A DNA stretch of 64,000 bases from Halomonas sp. GT (lineage in GTDB: Bacteria; Pseudomonadota; Gammaproteobacteria; Pseudomonadales; Halomonadaceae), in contig NZ_CP020562.1 of NCBI RefSeq assembly GCF_002082565.1, positions 1,674,001-1,738,000 of the forward strand. The letters run 5' to 3'. Made by a program: the position numbers and the translations under genes. The notes under the pieces were generated by a model, which did not search any database, had not been told where the DNA came from, and saw only the letters and a list, made by a program, of their open reading frames with translations. Positions 1 to 9,680 of this stretch are shown piece by piece; the stretch's first letter is position 1; the number at the start of each line of letters is the position of its first letter.

Positions 1-468
1 TTTATTTCTTTCTATAGTTTTTTGCCTCAAGTTGCTGAAGAGGTTAGCTTAGTTGAGCGGCTAAAGCTCGGAATAATGTGCCTTGTTTTTCCCGTGACAC
101 TATTTTTTTTGATGATTGTTAGAGTTGGCTCCCAGCGTTTCGGAAACCTGTCAGCGGATCCAACTAAGTGTGAAGCAAATACAGAAGGGATGAAGGTTGA
201 TCTAAGAGTCCTCTCTAATACTCATGAGCAGCTTATGATATTCGCTATTAATATATTGGCGCTATCTGCTTTAATGCCTTATCAATTCTTGAGCTTGCTG
301 CCCATCTATTCTGGAGTTTTTGTTGCTGGTCGCGTCATGTTTTGGGTAGGTTACAGGCGTAATGTATTATGGAGAGCCCCAGGGTTTGCGATGTCTACAC
401 TGCCTGCCGTGATAGGAGTGGGGTATAGCTGTGTTGCGGTTTTATTAGCTGCATTCGAAAGTGTTTAA
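1..468 (+). CDS. MAPEG-like small integral membrane protein (5' end outside window)
   Basis: The reading frame is open to base 1, so the true start is probably upstream; the in-frame TTG at 22 is only the first possible start inside the window. The 148 residues from there contain three to four hydrophobic segments. The arrangement of an Asn-Thr-His-Glu-Gln motif followed by a Gly-Arg-x-x-(Phe/Trp) membrane segment resembles MAPEG proteins (membrane-associated eicosanoid/glutathione metabolism). The bacterial members are mostly uncharacterised. The DNA here is more AT-rich than the core genes downstream. The family assignment is by eye. Confidence 0.55.
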   Translation, partial: FISFYSFLPQVAEEVSLVERLKLGIMCLVFPVTLFFLMIVRVGSQRFGNLSADPTKCEANTEGMKVDLRVLSNTHEQLMIFAINILALSALMPYQFLSLLPIYSGVFVAGRVMFWVGYRRNVLWRAPGFAMSTLPAVIGVGYSCVAVLLAAFESV

Positions 469-555
469 TAAGATTGAGTTTTAAACTGCAGCGTTTTTTA
501 TTTTTATTGTTGATTTCAATTCGAGTTTTTAATTTTTTCTAAAGAAGGGTGGTCT

Positions 556-945
556 ATGCTTGCACTTTCAATAGTAAGCCCACATGGCTCCAATATAGCT
601 TCAGGGAAAAAGACGCTGGAGGTTCGCTCGTGGCGCCCGGAATCTTTACCTATCCGTGATCTTTTGATTGTAGAAAATTCTCACTTCTTATCTGCTGATA
701 ACCCCGTTGACCCTGATGGCAGGGCTGTTGCAATTGTGGATGTTGAAGAGATACATGAATGGCAGCCTTCTGAAGTCAAAGCGGCTTGCTCAAATGGCTG
801 GGAGCCAGGTTATTTGGCTTGGTGCTTGTCAAACGTTCGCCCTATTACCAACAACACCCCGACTTTTAACAATGTGGCTGTGCCAGCCAAGAGAAAGCTC
901 TATGAAGTTGAGCTGCTGCAAATTTCACAGCTCGGCTTTGGATAG
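556..945 (+). CDS. ASCH domain protein
   Basis: A 129-residue soluble protein. The N-terminal pattern, an LSIVSPH strand followed by SGKKTLEVRSW, is the signature of the ASCH fold, a PUA-like beta barrel thought to bind RNA or modified nucleotides. The whole protein is one domain, as is usual for short ASCH proteins. The exact substrate cannot be read from the sequence; some relatives are N4-acetylcytidine amidohydrolases. It has its own purine-rich ribosome site (AAAGAAGGGTGG) before ATG 556. It lies among unrelated small genes, so there is no operon context. Confidence 0.7.
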   Translation: MLALSIVSPHGSNIASGKKTLEVRSWRPESLPIRDLLIVENSHFLSADNPVDPDGRAVAIVDVEEIHEWQPSEVKAACSNGWEPGYLAWCLSNVRPITNNTPTFNNVAVPAKRKLYEVELLQISQLGFG

Positions 946-1096
946 CCTGAACAAAAAACACTTGCTCTTCCGTATTTAAGGCACTAAGTGCCAATGCAGG
1001 AGCCTTGGTAGGGCTGGTTCGGCGCCACAGTGACCAGACGGGAGTATATGGCAATAGTGATTTTTGATCAGATTGATGGTGCAAGGGATAGTGACG

Positions 1097-1636
1097 ATGG
1101 ATGAAGCGGAATCCCTAGAAAGAGCGATTAATGAGGAGGTGGTAATCTTCCCATATGATGCCAGCTGGCAACGAATGTTCGAGGAGGAGCGAGAGCGTCT
1201 CTTTGATTTGTTTTCAGGTGATTTTTTGGCCATCGAACACGTTGGGAGTACTGCCGTACCGGGGCTTTCTGCCAAGCCGGTTATCGATATATTGGCTGGC
1301 GTGGATTCGATATCACGTGCTGACAAATTAATGGAGCCGTTGTGCCGTGCAGGCTATGCAACATCGATGGCGTTCAACGCTTCGTTAGTTGAGCGGCGTT
1401 GGCTTATGCGGTGGACTGAGGGGCGCAGAACACATCACCTACACCTCATGGTCTACGGTAGTCACGAATGGGATCAGCGCTTGGCATTTCGGAACATACT
1501 GCTTGCCAATACCCAACTAGCCCAACGGTATGAGAAGAATAAGCGGTTGTGGGCGGCAGAATTTAAGTCAGACAGGGAAGCATATACGGCTGCCAAAGCG
1601 GGTTTTATCCTAGAGGCCTTGGAGAGCGCTCCATAG
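1097..1636 (+). CDS. GrpB family protein (nucleotidyltransferase-like)
   Basis: About 179 residues with the hallmark GrpB/UPF0157 motif: an IEHVGSTAVPGLSAKPVIDI segment near the middle, preceded by YDASWQ. The family has a nucleotidyltransferase fold related to the minimal NTases, and its cellular role is not established. I chose ATG 1097 because AAGGGA lies 8 bases upstream; the frame also contains ATG 1076 and TTG 1064, which lack a ribosome site. It is a free-standing plus-strand gene between the ASCH gene and the beta-lactamase, part of the accessory-looking left end. Confidence 0.75.
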   Translation: MDEAESLERAINEEVVIFPYDASWQRMFEEERERLFDLFSGDFLAIEHVGSTAVPGLSAKPVIDILAGVDSISRADKLMEPLCRAGYATSMAFNASLVERRWLMRWTEGRRTHHLHLMVYGSHEWDQRLAFRNILLANTQLAQRYEKNKRLWAAEFKSDREAYTAAKAGFILEALESAP

Positions 1637-1698
1637 GCCATATAGACAGGCGAGGTGATCGATTTACCCCTCGTTATAAATTTTATGATTTTAAAAGG

Positions 1699-2589
1699 AT
1701 GATGAAAGTGGATTGCAAACAACGAGTTTCGCGCTGGGTTATGTCGATTTTCTTAATAGCGGTTCCTTCTGTGTTGATGGCTCAGGATGATAATTTGCTT
1801 ACAGAGGTTGATCGTATAGAGAGACAGTTGGACGCGCGTGTTGGTTTTGCAGCCTATAACTTGGAAACTGGGCAGCGTTGGGAATACAACGCAGACCAGC
1901 TGTTCGCCATGTCCAGCACCTTTAAAACCTTAGCATGTGCATCGCTGCTGCAGCGTGTGGATGAAGGAAATGAGCAACTCGAAAGACGAGTGAAGGTATC
2001 TGCTTCTGACATTGTCACTTATTCACCCGTTACTGAAGCGTATGCGGATAATCGGGAGATATCGCTTTTTGAGCTCTGCGAAGCGACGATGACAACTAGC
2101 GATAATACGGCGGCTAACCTAATTTTACAGGCGATTGGTGGACCGCAAGCCGTGACGGAGTTTGTTAGAGAGCTGGGTGATAGTGTCACGCGCTTGGATC
2201 GTTGGGAGACAGAGTTAAACGAGGCTACCCCACATGATGAGCGTGATACTTCAACACCCAATGCAATGGTGAGTAACCTTGAGAAGCTAGTAGTGGGAAA
2301 CGCACTATCACCTCAGTCGAAAAACCAACTGCGTGAATGGTTGGTTAATAATGAAGTGGCTGATGGCTTGTTTAGGTCACATATGCCTGATGAGTGGGTG
2401 ATTGGAGATCGGACGGGAGCCGGTGGTTTTGGTTCAAGATCGATTACCGCCGTTATATGGCCGCCTGAGCGCGAGCCTACCATCGTGGCATTTTATATCA
2501 CCGAAACTGACGCATCATTTGAAGAACGAAATAGCGCAATAGCTGAATTGGGAAGTGTGATCATAGAGTCTATTGAGACGAGTAGGTAA
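1699..2589 (+). CDS. class A beta-lactamase, carbenicillinase-like (RTG subgroup)
   Basis: A secreted serine beta-lactamase of 296 residues. A signal peptide covers roughly residues 1-28, with likely cleavage after VLMA. Catalytic motifs counted from ATG 1699 are STFK at 73-76, SDN at 134-136, the omega-loop E-x-x-L-N at 170-174, and RTG at 238-240 in place of the usual KTG. Arg at this third position is typical of CARB/PSE-type carbenicillinases, and RTG marks a known subgroup. Cysteines at 80 and 127 fit the conserved class A disulfide. The start is uncertain: AAAAGG abuts ATG 1699, while ATG 1702 and GTG 1708 give better spacing. No integron, transposon or regulator is adjacent, so it is probably chromosomal and resident. 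Confidence 0.92.
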   Translation: MMKVDCKQRVSRWVMSIFLIAVPSVLMAQDDNLLTEVDRIERQLDARVGFAAYNLETGQRWEYNADQLFAMSSTFKTLACASLLQRVDEGNEQLERRVKVSASDIVTYSPVTEAYADNREISLFELCEATMTTSDNTAANLILQAIGGPQAVTEFVRELGDSVTRLDRWETELNEATPHDERDTSTPNAMVSNLEKLVVGNALSPQSKNQLREWLVNNEVADGLFRSHMPDEWVIGDRTGAGGFGSRSITAVIWPPEREPTIVAFYITETDASFEERNSAIAELGSVIIESIETSR

Positions 2590-2591
2590 TG

Positions 2592-2629
2592 GCAATGTAA
2601 TCACGACCGACGATGAGTGATTGCATTGC
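2592..2629 (+). terminator. hairpin after beta-lactamase, possible terminator
   Basis: A 13-bp stem (2592-2604 with 2617-2629, one G-T pair) begins just after the beta-lactamase stop codon. The loop is 12 bases. The tail is only weakly T-rich, so termination is plausible but not certain. Confidence 0.4.
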
Positions 2630-2809
2630 TTATGATGTAAGAGGTGGCGCTGTTCTCCAAGAAGCGGAAGGTAGGGCTGGGCGCAGGGGGTAAAGTGAAA
2701 ATATCATCGGTGCTAGTCGATTTCGAGCAGTCTCAAACGACTAGCTAGTGCTCGGTCATTTCGGCCGCTGCTACTGCTTAGAAGCACTTGCTCTTTAAGG
2801 AGATCGATG

Positions 2810-3454
2810 ATGATTACTGTGTATGGATTCGGAAAAGTTACCCACAAAGTCATTGGCATTACGAGAGACCTGCGTGTGCTTTGGGCGCTTGAGGAGTGCC
2901 AATTACGTTATCGGGTTCAAGGACTAGATGACGTCGCTGGGGAGCTATATAACCCTGAATATTTAAAGATCAACCCATTCGGTAAAGTGCCTGCCATTGA
3001 CCATGATGGCCTCATCCTCTTTGAATCAGGTGCCATAGTGACCTATCTGGCTGAGCAGTCAGGGAGGCTAATGCCCTCAGGTGAAAGAGAGCGAGCAAAA
3101 GCTTTGCAATGGGCGTTTGCTGCACTGGATACGGTTGAACCGCCTATCACACAGATTGCCGTGATTGATCTGTTTGAAGTAGATGCTAATTGGGCAAAGC
3201 AACGACGTCCTGCATTGGTGCAGTCGGCTCATGAGAATCTAAATGTGTTAGAGCATGCGCTAAGTGACACTAAGTATTTGCTTGGGGACCAGTTCACCTA
3301 TCCCGATATTCTGATGACGTCTGCACTAAGTCAGATTCTGCACACAAACCTCATAGACACATTTCCCAATGTGGCTACGTATTTAGGGCGTTGTCATGAT
3401 CGTCCTGCCTGGCTACGTTGCATCGATGAATACCATCGACGCTTGGCTGCCTAG
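2810..3454 (+). CDS. glutathione S-transferase family protein
   Basis: About 214 residues with a two-domain GST layout. An N-terminal thioredoxin-like domain ends with NPFGKVPAIDHDGLILFESGAI, giving the cis-Pro (VPAI) and the Glu-Ser that binds the glutamyl part of glutathione. A helical C-terminal domain contains YPDILM near its middle. The family conjugates glutathione to electrophiles or reduces peroxides; the substrate here is unknown. The ribosome site AAGGAG at 2797-2802 is better spaced for ATG 2810 than for ATG 2807. The next gene follows after 36 bases, so the two may be co-transcribed. Confidence 0.85.
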   Translation: MITVYGFGKVTHKVIGITRDLRVLWALEECQLRYRVQGLDDVAGELYNPEYLKINPFGKVPAIDHDGLILFESGAIVTYLAEQSGRLMPSGERERAKALQWAFAALDTVEPPITQIAVIDLFEVDANWAKQRRPALVQSAHENLNVLEHALSDTKYLLGDQFTYPDILMTSALSQILHTNLIDTFPNVATYLGRCHDRPAWLRCIDEYHRRLAA

Positions 3455-3490
3455 ATGGTTTTTAATGATTGTGTAAAGGAGTGTTTACGA

Positions 3491-3943
3491 ATGGCGCTGC
3501 ACTTTCAAAAAACGCAAAGCAATGATGTGAGCGCGCTTTTTGAGGTACGCAGTAAAACCCGTGATAACCCCATTTCCAAGCAGCAGTTAGCGCAAATGGG
3601 GATCACCCATGCTGCAGTCGTTGAAGGACTTGAGTCTGGGGAGCTTTATAGCTGGGTATGTGTAAACCAAGATAGCGTTGTTGGGTTTTGTACAGGCGAT
3701 ATGGCGACGGGGGAAGTGTTGGTTCTCTCGGTGTTACCTGATTTTGAGGGGCAGGGGGTTGGGAAGCAGCTGCTTAGTAACGTGGTCGAGCAACTCCAGC
3801 GCAACGGTGCAAATCCGGTTTGGCTGGCAGCCGATAGTAACGCGCGGGTTCGCGCTCATGGGTTTTATCGTCGGTTGGGATGGCTGCCTACGGGTGACGT
3901 GCTAGAAAATGGTGATGAAGTTTTGGCGTTGCGCGTAACATAA
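3491..3943 (+). CDS. GNAT family N-acetyltransferase
   Basis: A 150-residue single-domain acetyltransferase. The acetyl-CoA-binding motif A is visible as VLSVLPDFEGQGVGKQLL, containing the Q-x-x-G-x-G-K/A loop, and is followed by the C-terminal HGFYRRLGW segment typical of GNAT. Start ATG 3491 is chosen because AAAGGAG lies 9 bases upstream; the frame is open further left to the GST stop. The substrate is not predictable. It follows the GST gene closely, converges on the LysR gene, and probably ends the accessory block. Confidence 0.82.
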   Translation: MALHFQKTQSNDVSALFEVRSKTRDNPISKQQLAQMGITHAAVVEGLESGELYSWVCVNQDSVVGFCTGDMATGEVLVLSVLPDFEGQGVGKQLLSNVVEQLQRNGANPVWLAADSNARVRAHGFYRRLGWLPTGDVLENGDEVLALRVT

Positions 3944-3966
3944 TAATTTCATGGGTGCCCACATGC

Positions 3967-4854
3967 CTATACGCGGGTGCTTTCCAGTTCTTCAATCATT
4001 TTTTTAGCGGCATTGGAAAGTGTACGACTGGTGTGGACGAGATAGCCCAACGGGCGCTGGATGGGGGCGGTGTCTATATTGAGTTCGATGAGTTCGCTAT
4101 CGATCATGTTTTCAGGTAGCAGGCTCCAGCCCAGGCCCACGCTACACATCATTTTCAGCGTTTCTAAATAGTTTGTCGCCATGCTGACGGGAAGTTGTAG
4201 GCCCACTTCGGCAAAACGTTGGCCAATCAAGGTGCGAGTAAAGGTTTTTGCACCTGGCAGCACGCAATTGAATTCACATAATTCAGCTAAGCTGAGCGGG
4301 CTGCTGGTGTGGCGGGTACGCTGTGCCAGTGGGTGGTCGGTGGCGCAGACAAAGCACAGCCGGTCGCGCCATAGCTCAACCACGTGCAGTTGTTCGACGG
4401 GATGGGGGGCGAGAGTGACTATCGCCATCTCCAGCGTGCCGTCGAGTACTCCTTGATAGGCTAACTCTGAGTCTAGAAAGTGCAGGTCTAACGCCACTTC
4501 CGGGTGGCGGTGAGTGTACTGCTTTAATAGCGGCGGTAGACGGTGCAGGCCGATGTGGTGACTGGTAGCGAGCGTAAGCTTACCGCCTACTTGGCCGGAA
4601 AGATTGGCGAGTGCGCGGCGGCTATCTTCCACGGTAAACAGTATGTGCTGTGCTTTGGGAAGCAACACATTGCCCGCTTCGGTCAGCGCGATGCGCCGCC
4701 CGATGCGGTCAAATAGCCGGGTGCCAAGTTGGTCTTCCAGAGTAGCGATGCGTTTGCTTACTGCAGGCTGCGTTAAATACAGTTGTTCCGCCGCGCGGGA
4801 AAAGCTCTGGGTTTCGGCAACGGCCAGAAATGCTTGCAGGCTTTGAGTATCCAC
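3967..4854 (-). CDS. LysR-type transcriptional regulator, divergent from leuC
   Basis: A 295-residue LTTR. An N-terminal winged HTH at residues 1-60 contains FSRAAEQLYLTQPAVSKRIATLE, and a substrate-binding effector domain follows. It starts at GTG 4854, with GGGAG 6 bases upstream. It is divergent from leuCDB across a 197-base gap, the position held by a LysR gene beside leuC in Pseudomonas. LTTRs usually repress themselves and control the divergent operon, so regulation of leucine synthesis is a reasonable inference. The ligand is unknown. Confidence 0.88.
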   Translation of the reverse strand: MDTQSLQAFLAVAETQSFSRAAEQLYLTQPAVSKRIATLEDQLGTRLFDRIGRRIALTEAGNVLLPKAQHILFTVEDSRRALANLSGQVGGKLTLATSHHIGLHRLPPLLKQYTHRHPEVALDLHFLDSELAYQGVLDGTLEMAIVTLAPHPVEQLHVVELWRDRLCFVCATDHPLAQRTRHTSSPLSLAELCEFNCVLPGAKTFTRTLIGQRFAEVGLQLPVSMATNYLETLKMMCSVGLGWSLLPENMIDSELIELNIDTAPIQRPLGYLVHTSRTLSNAAKKMIEELESTRV

Positions 4855-4870
4855 TTGCGACTCCCTGAAC

Positions 4871-4928
4871 AGGTATTTATCACTAGGTATTTAATAGGTG
4901 CTACTGAATAAGTATTCCAGTTTGGAAT
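4871..4928. promoter_or_regulatory. candidate LysR operator region between lysR and leuC
   Basis: The lysR-leuC gap contains a perfect interrupted palindrome, ATTCCA-GTT-TGGAAT, at 4914-4928. It fits the LTTR T-N11-A format. Two direct copies of AGGTATTTA lie at 4871-4879 and 4885-4893, 14 bases apart. Binding by the neighbouring LysR protein is inferred from position only. Confidence 0.45.
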
Positions 4929-5051
4929 CTAATCTATGAATAACATGAATTGCTTTTATGCGCGACTCGCGTGACACTGCCTATATAGCCACATAAGCAG
5001 CACGTAGAGGCTGCCATACCGAACTAGCAGGGCAATGCCCAGGAGAGCAAC

Positions 5052-6503
5052 ATGTCAGGTCAAACGCTTTACGACAAACTCTGGAATCAACATTTAGTGA
5101 AACAGCGTGACGACGGCACGGCGTTGATCTACATCGATCGTCAGTTGCTTCACGAAGTCACCTCGCCCCAGGCGTTTGAAGGACTGCGCTTGGCTAATCG
5201 TAAGCCCTGGCGTTTAGATGCTAACTTGGCAACGCCTGACCACAACGTTCCTACGACGGTAAAAGAGCGCGCTGAAGGCAATAGCGGTATTAAAGACCCG
5301 GTGTCGTTAATCCAAGTACAAACCTTGGACGATAACTGCCTTGAGTACGGCATTGAAGAGTTCAAAATCAACGACCCGCGCCAGGGTATCGTGCACGTGG
5401 TAGGCCCAGAGCAGGGCGCTACGTTGCCGGGTATGACTGTGGTGTGTGGCGACTCCCACACCGCTACCCACGGTGCGTTTGGTGCTTTGGCCCATGGTAT
5501 TGGCACCTCGGAAGTTGAACACGTTATGGCGACCCAGTGCTTGCTGGCGCAAAAAATGAAGAACATGCAGGTGCGCGTGGAAGGCGAGCTTGGCCTGGGC
5601 GTGACCGCTAAAGACGTGGTGTTGGCGATTATCGGTAAGATCGGCACCGCTGGTGGCACGGGCTATGCCATTGAGTTTGCAGGCAGTGTGATTGAGTCGC
5701 TCTCTATGGAAGGGCGCATGACTGTCTGCAACATGGCCATTGAGGCTGGTGCTCGTGTGGGCCTGATTGCAGTAGATGATACAACGATTAACTACCTTGC
5801 CAAGCGTCCGTTTGCGCCCACCGCCGAGCAGTGGGAAGGGGCTGTGGCGGATTGGCGCAATCTGGTTTCCGATGCCGATGCGCAGTTCGATAAAATAGTT
5901 ACTCTGCAAGCTGAAGAGATCGAGCCTCAGGTTAGTTGGGGCACCAGTCCTGAAATGGTCACCGGTATTTCTGGCCAAGTGCCAGATCCCCAAGCCGCGT
6001 TGGATGACACCGTGCAGCGCAGCCACGCGCGCGCCCTCGACTATATGGGCTTGCAGGCGAACCAGAAAATTACCGATATCAAGCTCGATAAAGTATTTAT
6101 TGGCTCCTGTACTAACTCGCGTATTGAAGATTTACGCGAAGCGGCCAAAGTCGCTAAAGGCAATAAAGTTGCTGACTCTATTAAGCTTGCCATGGTTGTG
6201 CCGGGCTCTGGCTTGGTAAAACGCCAGGCAGAAGCAGAAGGCTTGGATAAAATCTTTATTGAAGCAGGCTTTGAGTGGCGCGAGCCGGGTTGCTCAATGT
6301 GTTTGGCAATGAATGCCGACAAGTTGGGTGCTGGTGAGCACTGTGCATCAACGTCTAACCGTAATTTTGAAGGTCGACAGGGTTACGGCGGTCGCACACA
6401 TCTGGTGAGCCCTGCGATGGCCGCGGCGGCAGCGATTGCTGGTCACTTTGTTGATGTACGTACCTTACCCGCTAACGACACTAGCCACGCGCAGGAGGCC
6501 TAA
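5052..6503 (+). CDS. leuC: 3-isopropylmalate dehydratase large subunit
   Basis: This is the large subunit of isopropylmalate isomerase, which interconverts 2- and 3-isopropylmalate in leucine synthesis. At 483 residues it is slightly longer than the usual 465-475 because of a C-terminal tail. It belongs to the aconitase family. The three cysteines ligating the 4Fe-4S cluster are visible at 353 (GSCTNSR), 414 and 417 (CSMC). The [12 protein letters not shown] and [10 protein letters not shown] segments are typical. AGGAG precedes ATG 5052. leuD follows after 3 bases, then leuB, forming a leuCDB operon. Confidence 0.97.
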   Translation: MSGQTLYDKLWNQHLVKQRDDGTALIYIDRQLLHEVTSPQAFEGLRLANRKPWRLDANLATPDHNVPTTVKERAEGNSGIKDPVSLIQVQTLDDNCLEYGIEEFKINDPRQGIVHVVGPEQGATLPGMTVVCGDSHTATHGAFGALAHGIGTSEVEHVMATQCLLAQKMKNMQVRVEGELGLGVTAKDVVLAIIGKIGTAGGTGYAIEFAGSVIESLSMEGRMTVCNMAIEAGARVGLIAVDDTTINYLAKRPFAPTAEQWEGAVADWRNLVSDADAQFDKIVTLQAEEIEPQVSWGTSPEMVTGISGQVPDPQAALDDTVQRSHARALDYMGLQANQKITDIKLDKVFIGSCTNSRIEDLREAAKVAKGNKVADSIKLAMVVPGSGLVKRQAEAEGLDKIFIEAGFEWREPGCSMCLAMNADKLGAGEHCASTSNRNFEGRQGYGGRTHLVSPAMAAAAAIAGHFVDVRTLPANDTSHAQEA

Positions 6504-6506
6504 GCC

Positions 6507-7154
6507 ATGAAAAAGTTTGAACGTTTAGAAGGAATAGTAGCGCCGCTTGATCGTGCTAACGTCGATACCGATCTGATTATTCCGAAGCAGTTTTTGAAGT
6601 CGATCAAGCGCACCGGCTTTGGCGTTAACCTGTTTGATGAACTGCGCTACCTGGATGAAGGCCAGCCAGGGCAAGACTGTTCTCAGCGTCCGCTGAACCC
6701 AGATTTTGTCTTGAACCAACCGCGGTACCAAGGTGCTGAAGTATTGCTGGCGCGCCGCAACTTTGGCTGTGGTAGTTCACGCGAGCACGCCCCGTGGGCG
6801 TTGGAAGATTTTGGTTTCAAGGCGGTGATTGCGCCAAGCTTTGCCGATATTTTCTACAACAATGCTTTCAAAAACGGCATCCTGCTGATTACCTTGGAAG
6901 AAGATGTTGTTGACCGCCTGTTTACGGAAGTGGCAGGCAGTGAAGGCTATCAATTAGACGTAGATCTAGAAAATCAGCGGGTCATTACGCCCAGTGGCGA
7001 AATTCTCGAATTTGAGGTGGATGCGTTCCGTAAGCACTGCCTGCTGAACGGCTTGGACGATATTGGTATTACACTGCAGGACGAAGACGCAATTCGCGCG
7101 TTTGAAGAAAAACACCGCCAGCAGCGTCCTTGGTTGTTCCGTCAGCCTGCGTAA
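6507..7154 (+). CDS. leuD: 3-isopropylmalate dehydratase small subunit
   Basis: A 215-residue swivel-domain subunit that pairs with LeuC. Family signatures are [13 protein letters not shown] near the N-terminus and the [15 protein letters not shown] loop near residue 90, which places the serine/arginine substrate contacts. Its length is normal for the bacterial LeuD1 type. It starts 3 bases after leuC, preceded by GGAGG inside the leuC end, which implies tight coupling and stoichiometric expression. Confidence 0.97.
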   Translation: MKKFERLEGIVAPLDRANVDTDLIIPKQFLKSIKRTGFGVNLFDELRYLDEGQPGQDCSQRPLNPDFVLNQPRYQGAEVLLARRNFGCGSSREHAPWALEDFGFKAVIAPSFADIFYNNAFKNGILLITLEEDVVDRLFTEVAGSEGYQLDVDLENQRVITPSGEILEFEVDAFRKHCLLNGLDDIGITLQDEDAIRAFEEKHRQQRPWLFRQPA

Positions 7155-7196
7155 GTGTTCATTCACCTTTAACGTTTGAAATGCTAAGGAAATTGC

Positions 7197-8276
7197 ATGA
7201 CTCATAAGGTATTACTACTGCCGGGTGACGGTATTGGCCCTGAAATTGCGGCCCAGGCGGCTCGCTTGCTGAAGGCCTGCCAGGAAGCTGGTTTGGATAT
7301 CGACGTCGAAGAAGGCCTTGTCGGTGGCTCTGCTTACGATGTGCACGGTGATCCCCTGCCTGTTGAAACACTTGAAAAAGCCAAGGCAGCCAGTGCTATT
7401 TTGCTTGGCGCTGTCGGTGGTCCTAAGTGGGACAAGCTAGAAGACCTTTCCAAGCGTCCTGAAAAAGGCTTATTAGGTCTGCGTAAAAACTTAGGTTTGT
7501 TCGGCAACCTGCGTCCGGCCATGCTTTACCCTCAGTTGGCTAGCGCCTCTAGCTTGAAGCCGGAGTTAGTGGCTGGGCTGGATATTATGATTGTCCGCGA
7601 GCTTACCGGCGGCATTTATTTCGGCCAGCCACGCGGCATTGAAGAGCGTAATGGTGAGCGGGTAGGTTTTAACACCTACATTTACTCTGAAAGCGAAATT
7701 GAGCGTATTGGTCGCGTCGCCTTTGAAATGGCTCAGAAACGCGGCAAAAAACTCTGCTCGGTAGATAAAGCCAACGTGCTTGAAGTCACTATCTTGTGGC
7801 GTGAAGTGATGGAGCGTTTGGCACCGGAGTACCCGGATGTTGAGCTTTCCCATATGTACGTGGATAACGCCGCCATGCAGCTGGTGCGCGCGCCGAAACA
7901 GTTTGATGTGGTAGTGACGGGCAACATGTTTGGCGATATTCTTTCTGATGCCGCTGCCATGCTTACCGGCTCTATTGGTATGTTGCCGTCTGCGTCGCTA
8001 AACGAGAGTGGGCAGGGCATGTACGAGCCTTGCCACGGTAGCGCGCCGGATATCGCTGGGCAGAATATTGCTAACCCGTTGGCGATGATGCTGTCTGTTG
8101 CGATGATGTTACGCTATTCATTGAATGAAACCGCCATGGCTGCGCGCATTGAAGCCGCTGTTGGCAGTGTGTTGGATGATGGCTTGCGTACTGCTGACAT
8201 TGCCTCTGAAGGGACGCGCCGTGTCTCTACCGATGAAATGGGTGATGCAGTATTGGCGGCCTTCGCAAAAAATTAA
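7197..8276 (+). CDS. leuB: 3-isopropylmalate dehydrogenase
   Basis: A 359-residue NAD-dependent beta-decarboxylating dehydrogenase that oxidises 3-isopropylmalate to 2-oxoisocaproate. Recognised segments are [11 protein letters not shown] at the N-terminus, [11 protein letters not shown], the substrate-binding [10 protein letters not shown], and the [18 protein letters not shown] metal-binding region. It lies 42 bases after leuD with TAAGGAA before ATG 7197. It is the last gene of leuCDB; a hairpin lies between it and asd. Confidence 0.97.
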   Translation: MTHKVLLLPGDGIGPEIAAQAARLLKACQEAGLDIDVEEGLVGGSAYDVHGDPLPVETLEKAKAASAILLGAVGGPKWDKLEDLSKRPEKGLLGLRKNLGLFGNLRPAMLYPQLASASSLKPELVAGLDIMIVRELTGGIYFGQPRGIEERNGERVGFNTYIYSESEIERIGRVAFEMAQKRGKKLCSVDKANVLEVTILWREVMERLAPEYPDVELSHMYVDNAAMQLVRAPKQFDVVVTGNMFGDILSDAAAMLTGSIGMLPSASLNESGQGMYEPCHGSAPDIAGQNIANPLAMMLSVAMMLRYSLNETAMAARIEAAVGSVLDDGLRTADIASEGTRRVSTDEMGDAVLAAFAKN

Positions 8277-8323
8277 ATTATGTATAAAGCGTGCTAACTA
8301 ATTGACGCTGAAAGGTATTAACA

Positions 8324-8355
8324 GTCGGCCACTCTAAGGGTGGCCGACGTTGTGT
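8324..8355 (+). terminator. hairpin between leuB and asd
   Basis: A perfect 9-bp stem (8324-8332 with 8340-8348, GTCGGCCAC arm) with a 7-base loop lies 47 bases after leuB. The tail GTTGTGTCT is only partly T-rich, so this may be a weak terminator or attenuator rather than a strong stop. Confidence 0.5.
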
Positions 8356-8367
8356 CTAATATTTGTG

Positions 8368-8373
8368 TATAAT
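8368..8373 (+). promoter_or_regulatory. TATAAT -10 element upstream of asd
   Basis: A perfect TATAAT lies 31 bases before ATG 8405 and directly after the leuB hairpin. No good -35 box is found at normal spacing, so the promoter assignment is tentative. Confidence 0.4.
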
Positions 8374-8404
8374 ATCGCTCTCATTCTTAGTTGGAGGACT
8401 TCAC

Positions 8405-9517
8405 ATGTTGAAAGTCGGTTTCGTGGGATGGCGTGGCATGGTTGGCTCAGTGCTGATGCAGCGCATGCAGGAAGATGGTGATTTTAACGGTATTGAACCG
8501 GTATTTTTCACCACCTCCCAAGTTGGTCAGCCTGGCCCCGATATCGGCGTGGACGTGCCTCCACTGAAAGATGCGTTTGATATTGATGCGTTAAAAGCAC
8601 TGGACGTGGTGGTTACCTGTCAAGGTGGCGACTATACCAAACCGGTTTATAAAGATTTACGCGAGGCGGGCTGGAAAGGCTACTGGATTGACGCTGCCAG
8701 CACTCTGCGCATGGAAGACGAAGCAACCATTATTCTGGATCCGGTCAACCGTAAGGTGATCGATGATCAGCTAGCGAAAGGTGCCAAAACCTTTGTCGGT
8801 GGCAACTGTACCGTTAGCCTGATGCTGATGGGGCTGGGTGGCTTGTTTGAAGCAGACATGGTTGAGTGGATGACCTCCATGACTTACCAGGCTGCTTCCG
8901 GTTCAGGTGCCAAACACATGCGCGAGCTGTTGAACCAGATGGGTCAACTGCGCGACAGCGTAGGCGAAGAACTTAAAGATACCTCTAGCGCGATTCTAGA
9001 TATCGACCGTAAAGTGACTGCTGCGATGCGCAGTGGCGACTTCCCCACGGATAATTTCGGTGCACCGTTAGCGGGCAGCCTGTTGCCATGGATCGATACC
9101 AAGCTTGATAACGGCCAAAGCCGCGAAGAGTGGAAGGGCAGCGTTGAGACCAATAAGATCTTAGGTTTACAAAATAACCCGATCCCCATCGATGGCCTTT
9201 GCGTGCGCATCGGTGCAATGCGTTCTCACAGCCAAGCGTTCACTATTAAGCTGAAGCAGGATGTACCGCTTGACGAGATCGAAGATCGCATCTCTAAGCA
9301 TAATGAGTGGGTTCAACTGATCCCGAACGACAAAGACGCCACTGTTGCTGGCCTCACACCCGCTGCTGCGACTGGCACGCTGCAAGTACCGGTCGGTCGT
9401 CTGCGCAAACTGAATATGGGCGGCGAATACCTGTCTGCATTCAGTGTTGGAGACCAGTTGCTATGGGGTGCTGCCGAGCCGCTTAAGCGTATGCTGAAAA
9501 TCTTACGCGAGCAGTAA
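8405..9517 (+). CDS. asd: aspartate-semialdehyde dehydrogenase
   Basis: A 370-residue NADPH-dependent enzyme that reduces aspartyl phosphate to aspartate semialdehyde, the branch point to Lys, diaminopimelate, Met and Thr. The N-terminal Rossmann motif is [12 protein letters not shown]. The active-site cysteine is residue 135 in [12 protein letters not shown], the same number as in E. coli Asd. The start is ATG 8405, with TTGGAGG 8 bases upstream; the frame also opens at 8363 without a ribosome site. It is the first gene of the Pseudomonas-like asd-fimV-truA-trpF order and has its own terminator. Confidence 0.97.
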   Translation: MLKVGFVGWRGMVGSVLMQRMQEDGDFNGIEPVFFTTSQVGQPGPDIGVDVPPLKDAFDIDALKALDVVVTCQGGDYTKPVYKDLREAGWKGYWIDAASTLRMEDEATIILDPVNRKVIDDQLAKGAKTFVGGNCTVSLMLMGLGGLFEADMVEWMTSMTYQAASGSGAKHMRELLNQMGQLRDSVGEELKDTSSAILDIDRKVTAAMRSGDFPTDNFGAPLAGSLLPWIDTKLDNGQSREEWKGSVETNKILGLQNNPIPIDGLCVRIGAMRSHSQAFTIKLKQDVPLDEIEDRISKHNEWVQLIPNDKDATVAGLTPAAATGTLQVPVGRLRKLNMGGEYLSAFSVGDQLLWGAAEPLKRMLKILREQ

Positions 9518-9550
9518 GCACGCCATGCAATAAGTAAGGGTGTTGAAATA

Positions 9551-9585
9551 AACGGGAAGCTGTTCGCAGCTTCCCGTTTTTGTTT
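9551..9585 (+). terminator. intrinsic terminator of asd
   Basis: A 12-bp perfect stem (9551-9562 with 9567-9578) is closed by a UUCG tetraloop and followed by a T-rich tail. This is a textbook rho-independent terminator. Confidence 0.92.
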
Positions 9586-9680
9586 GTGCGCATTGCCACC
9601 CAATTTGTCGTTGATACCCTGTAAAACTCGCTTCCGCTGTGACGAGCCGATGGTTATAGGCCAATTTTTAATAGGTCGTG

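Noticed and set aside
469..3490. Integron-like cassette array for the small genes at the left end
   Set aside because: I looked for attC-type inverted core sites and an integrase and found neither; the intergenic hairpins do not show the RYYYAAC/GTTRRRY pattern.
5150..6026. Long minus-strand open frames across leuC (169 and 239 residues)
   Set aside because: They are antisense shadows of a well-supported gene, without ribosome sites or recognisable domains.
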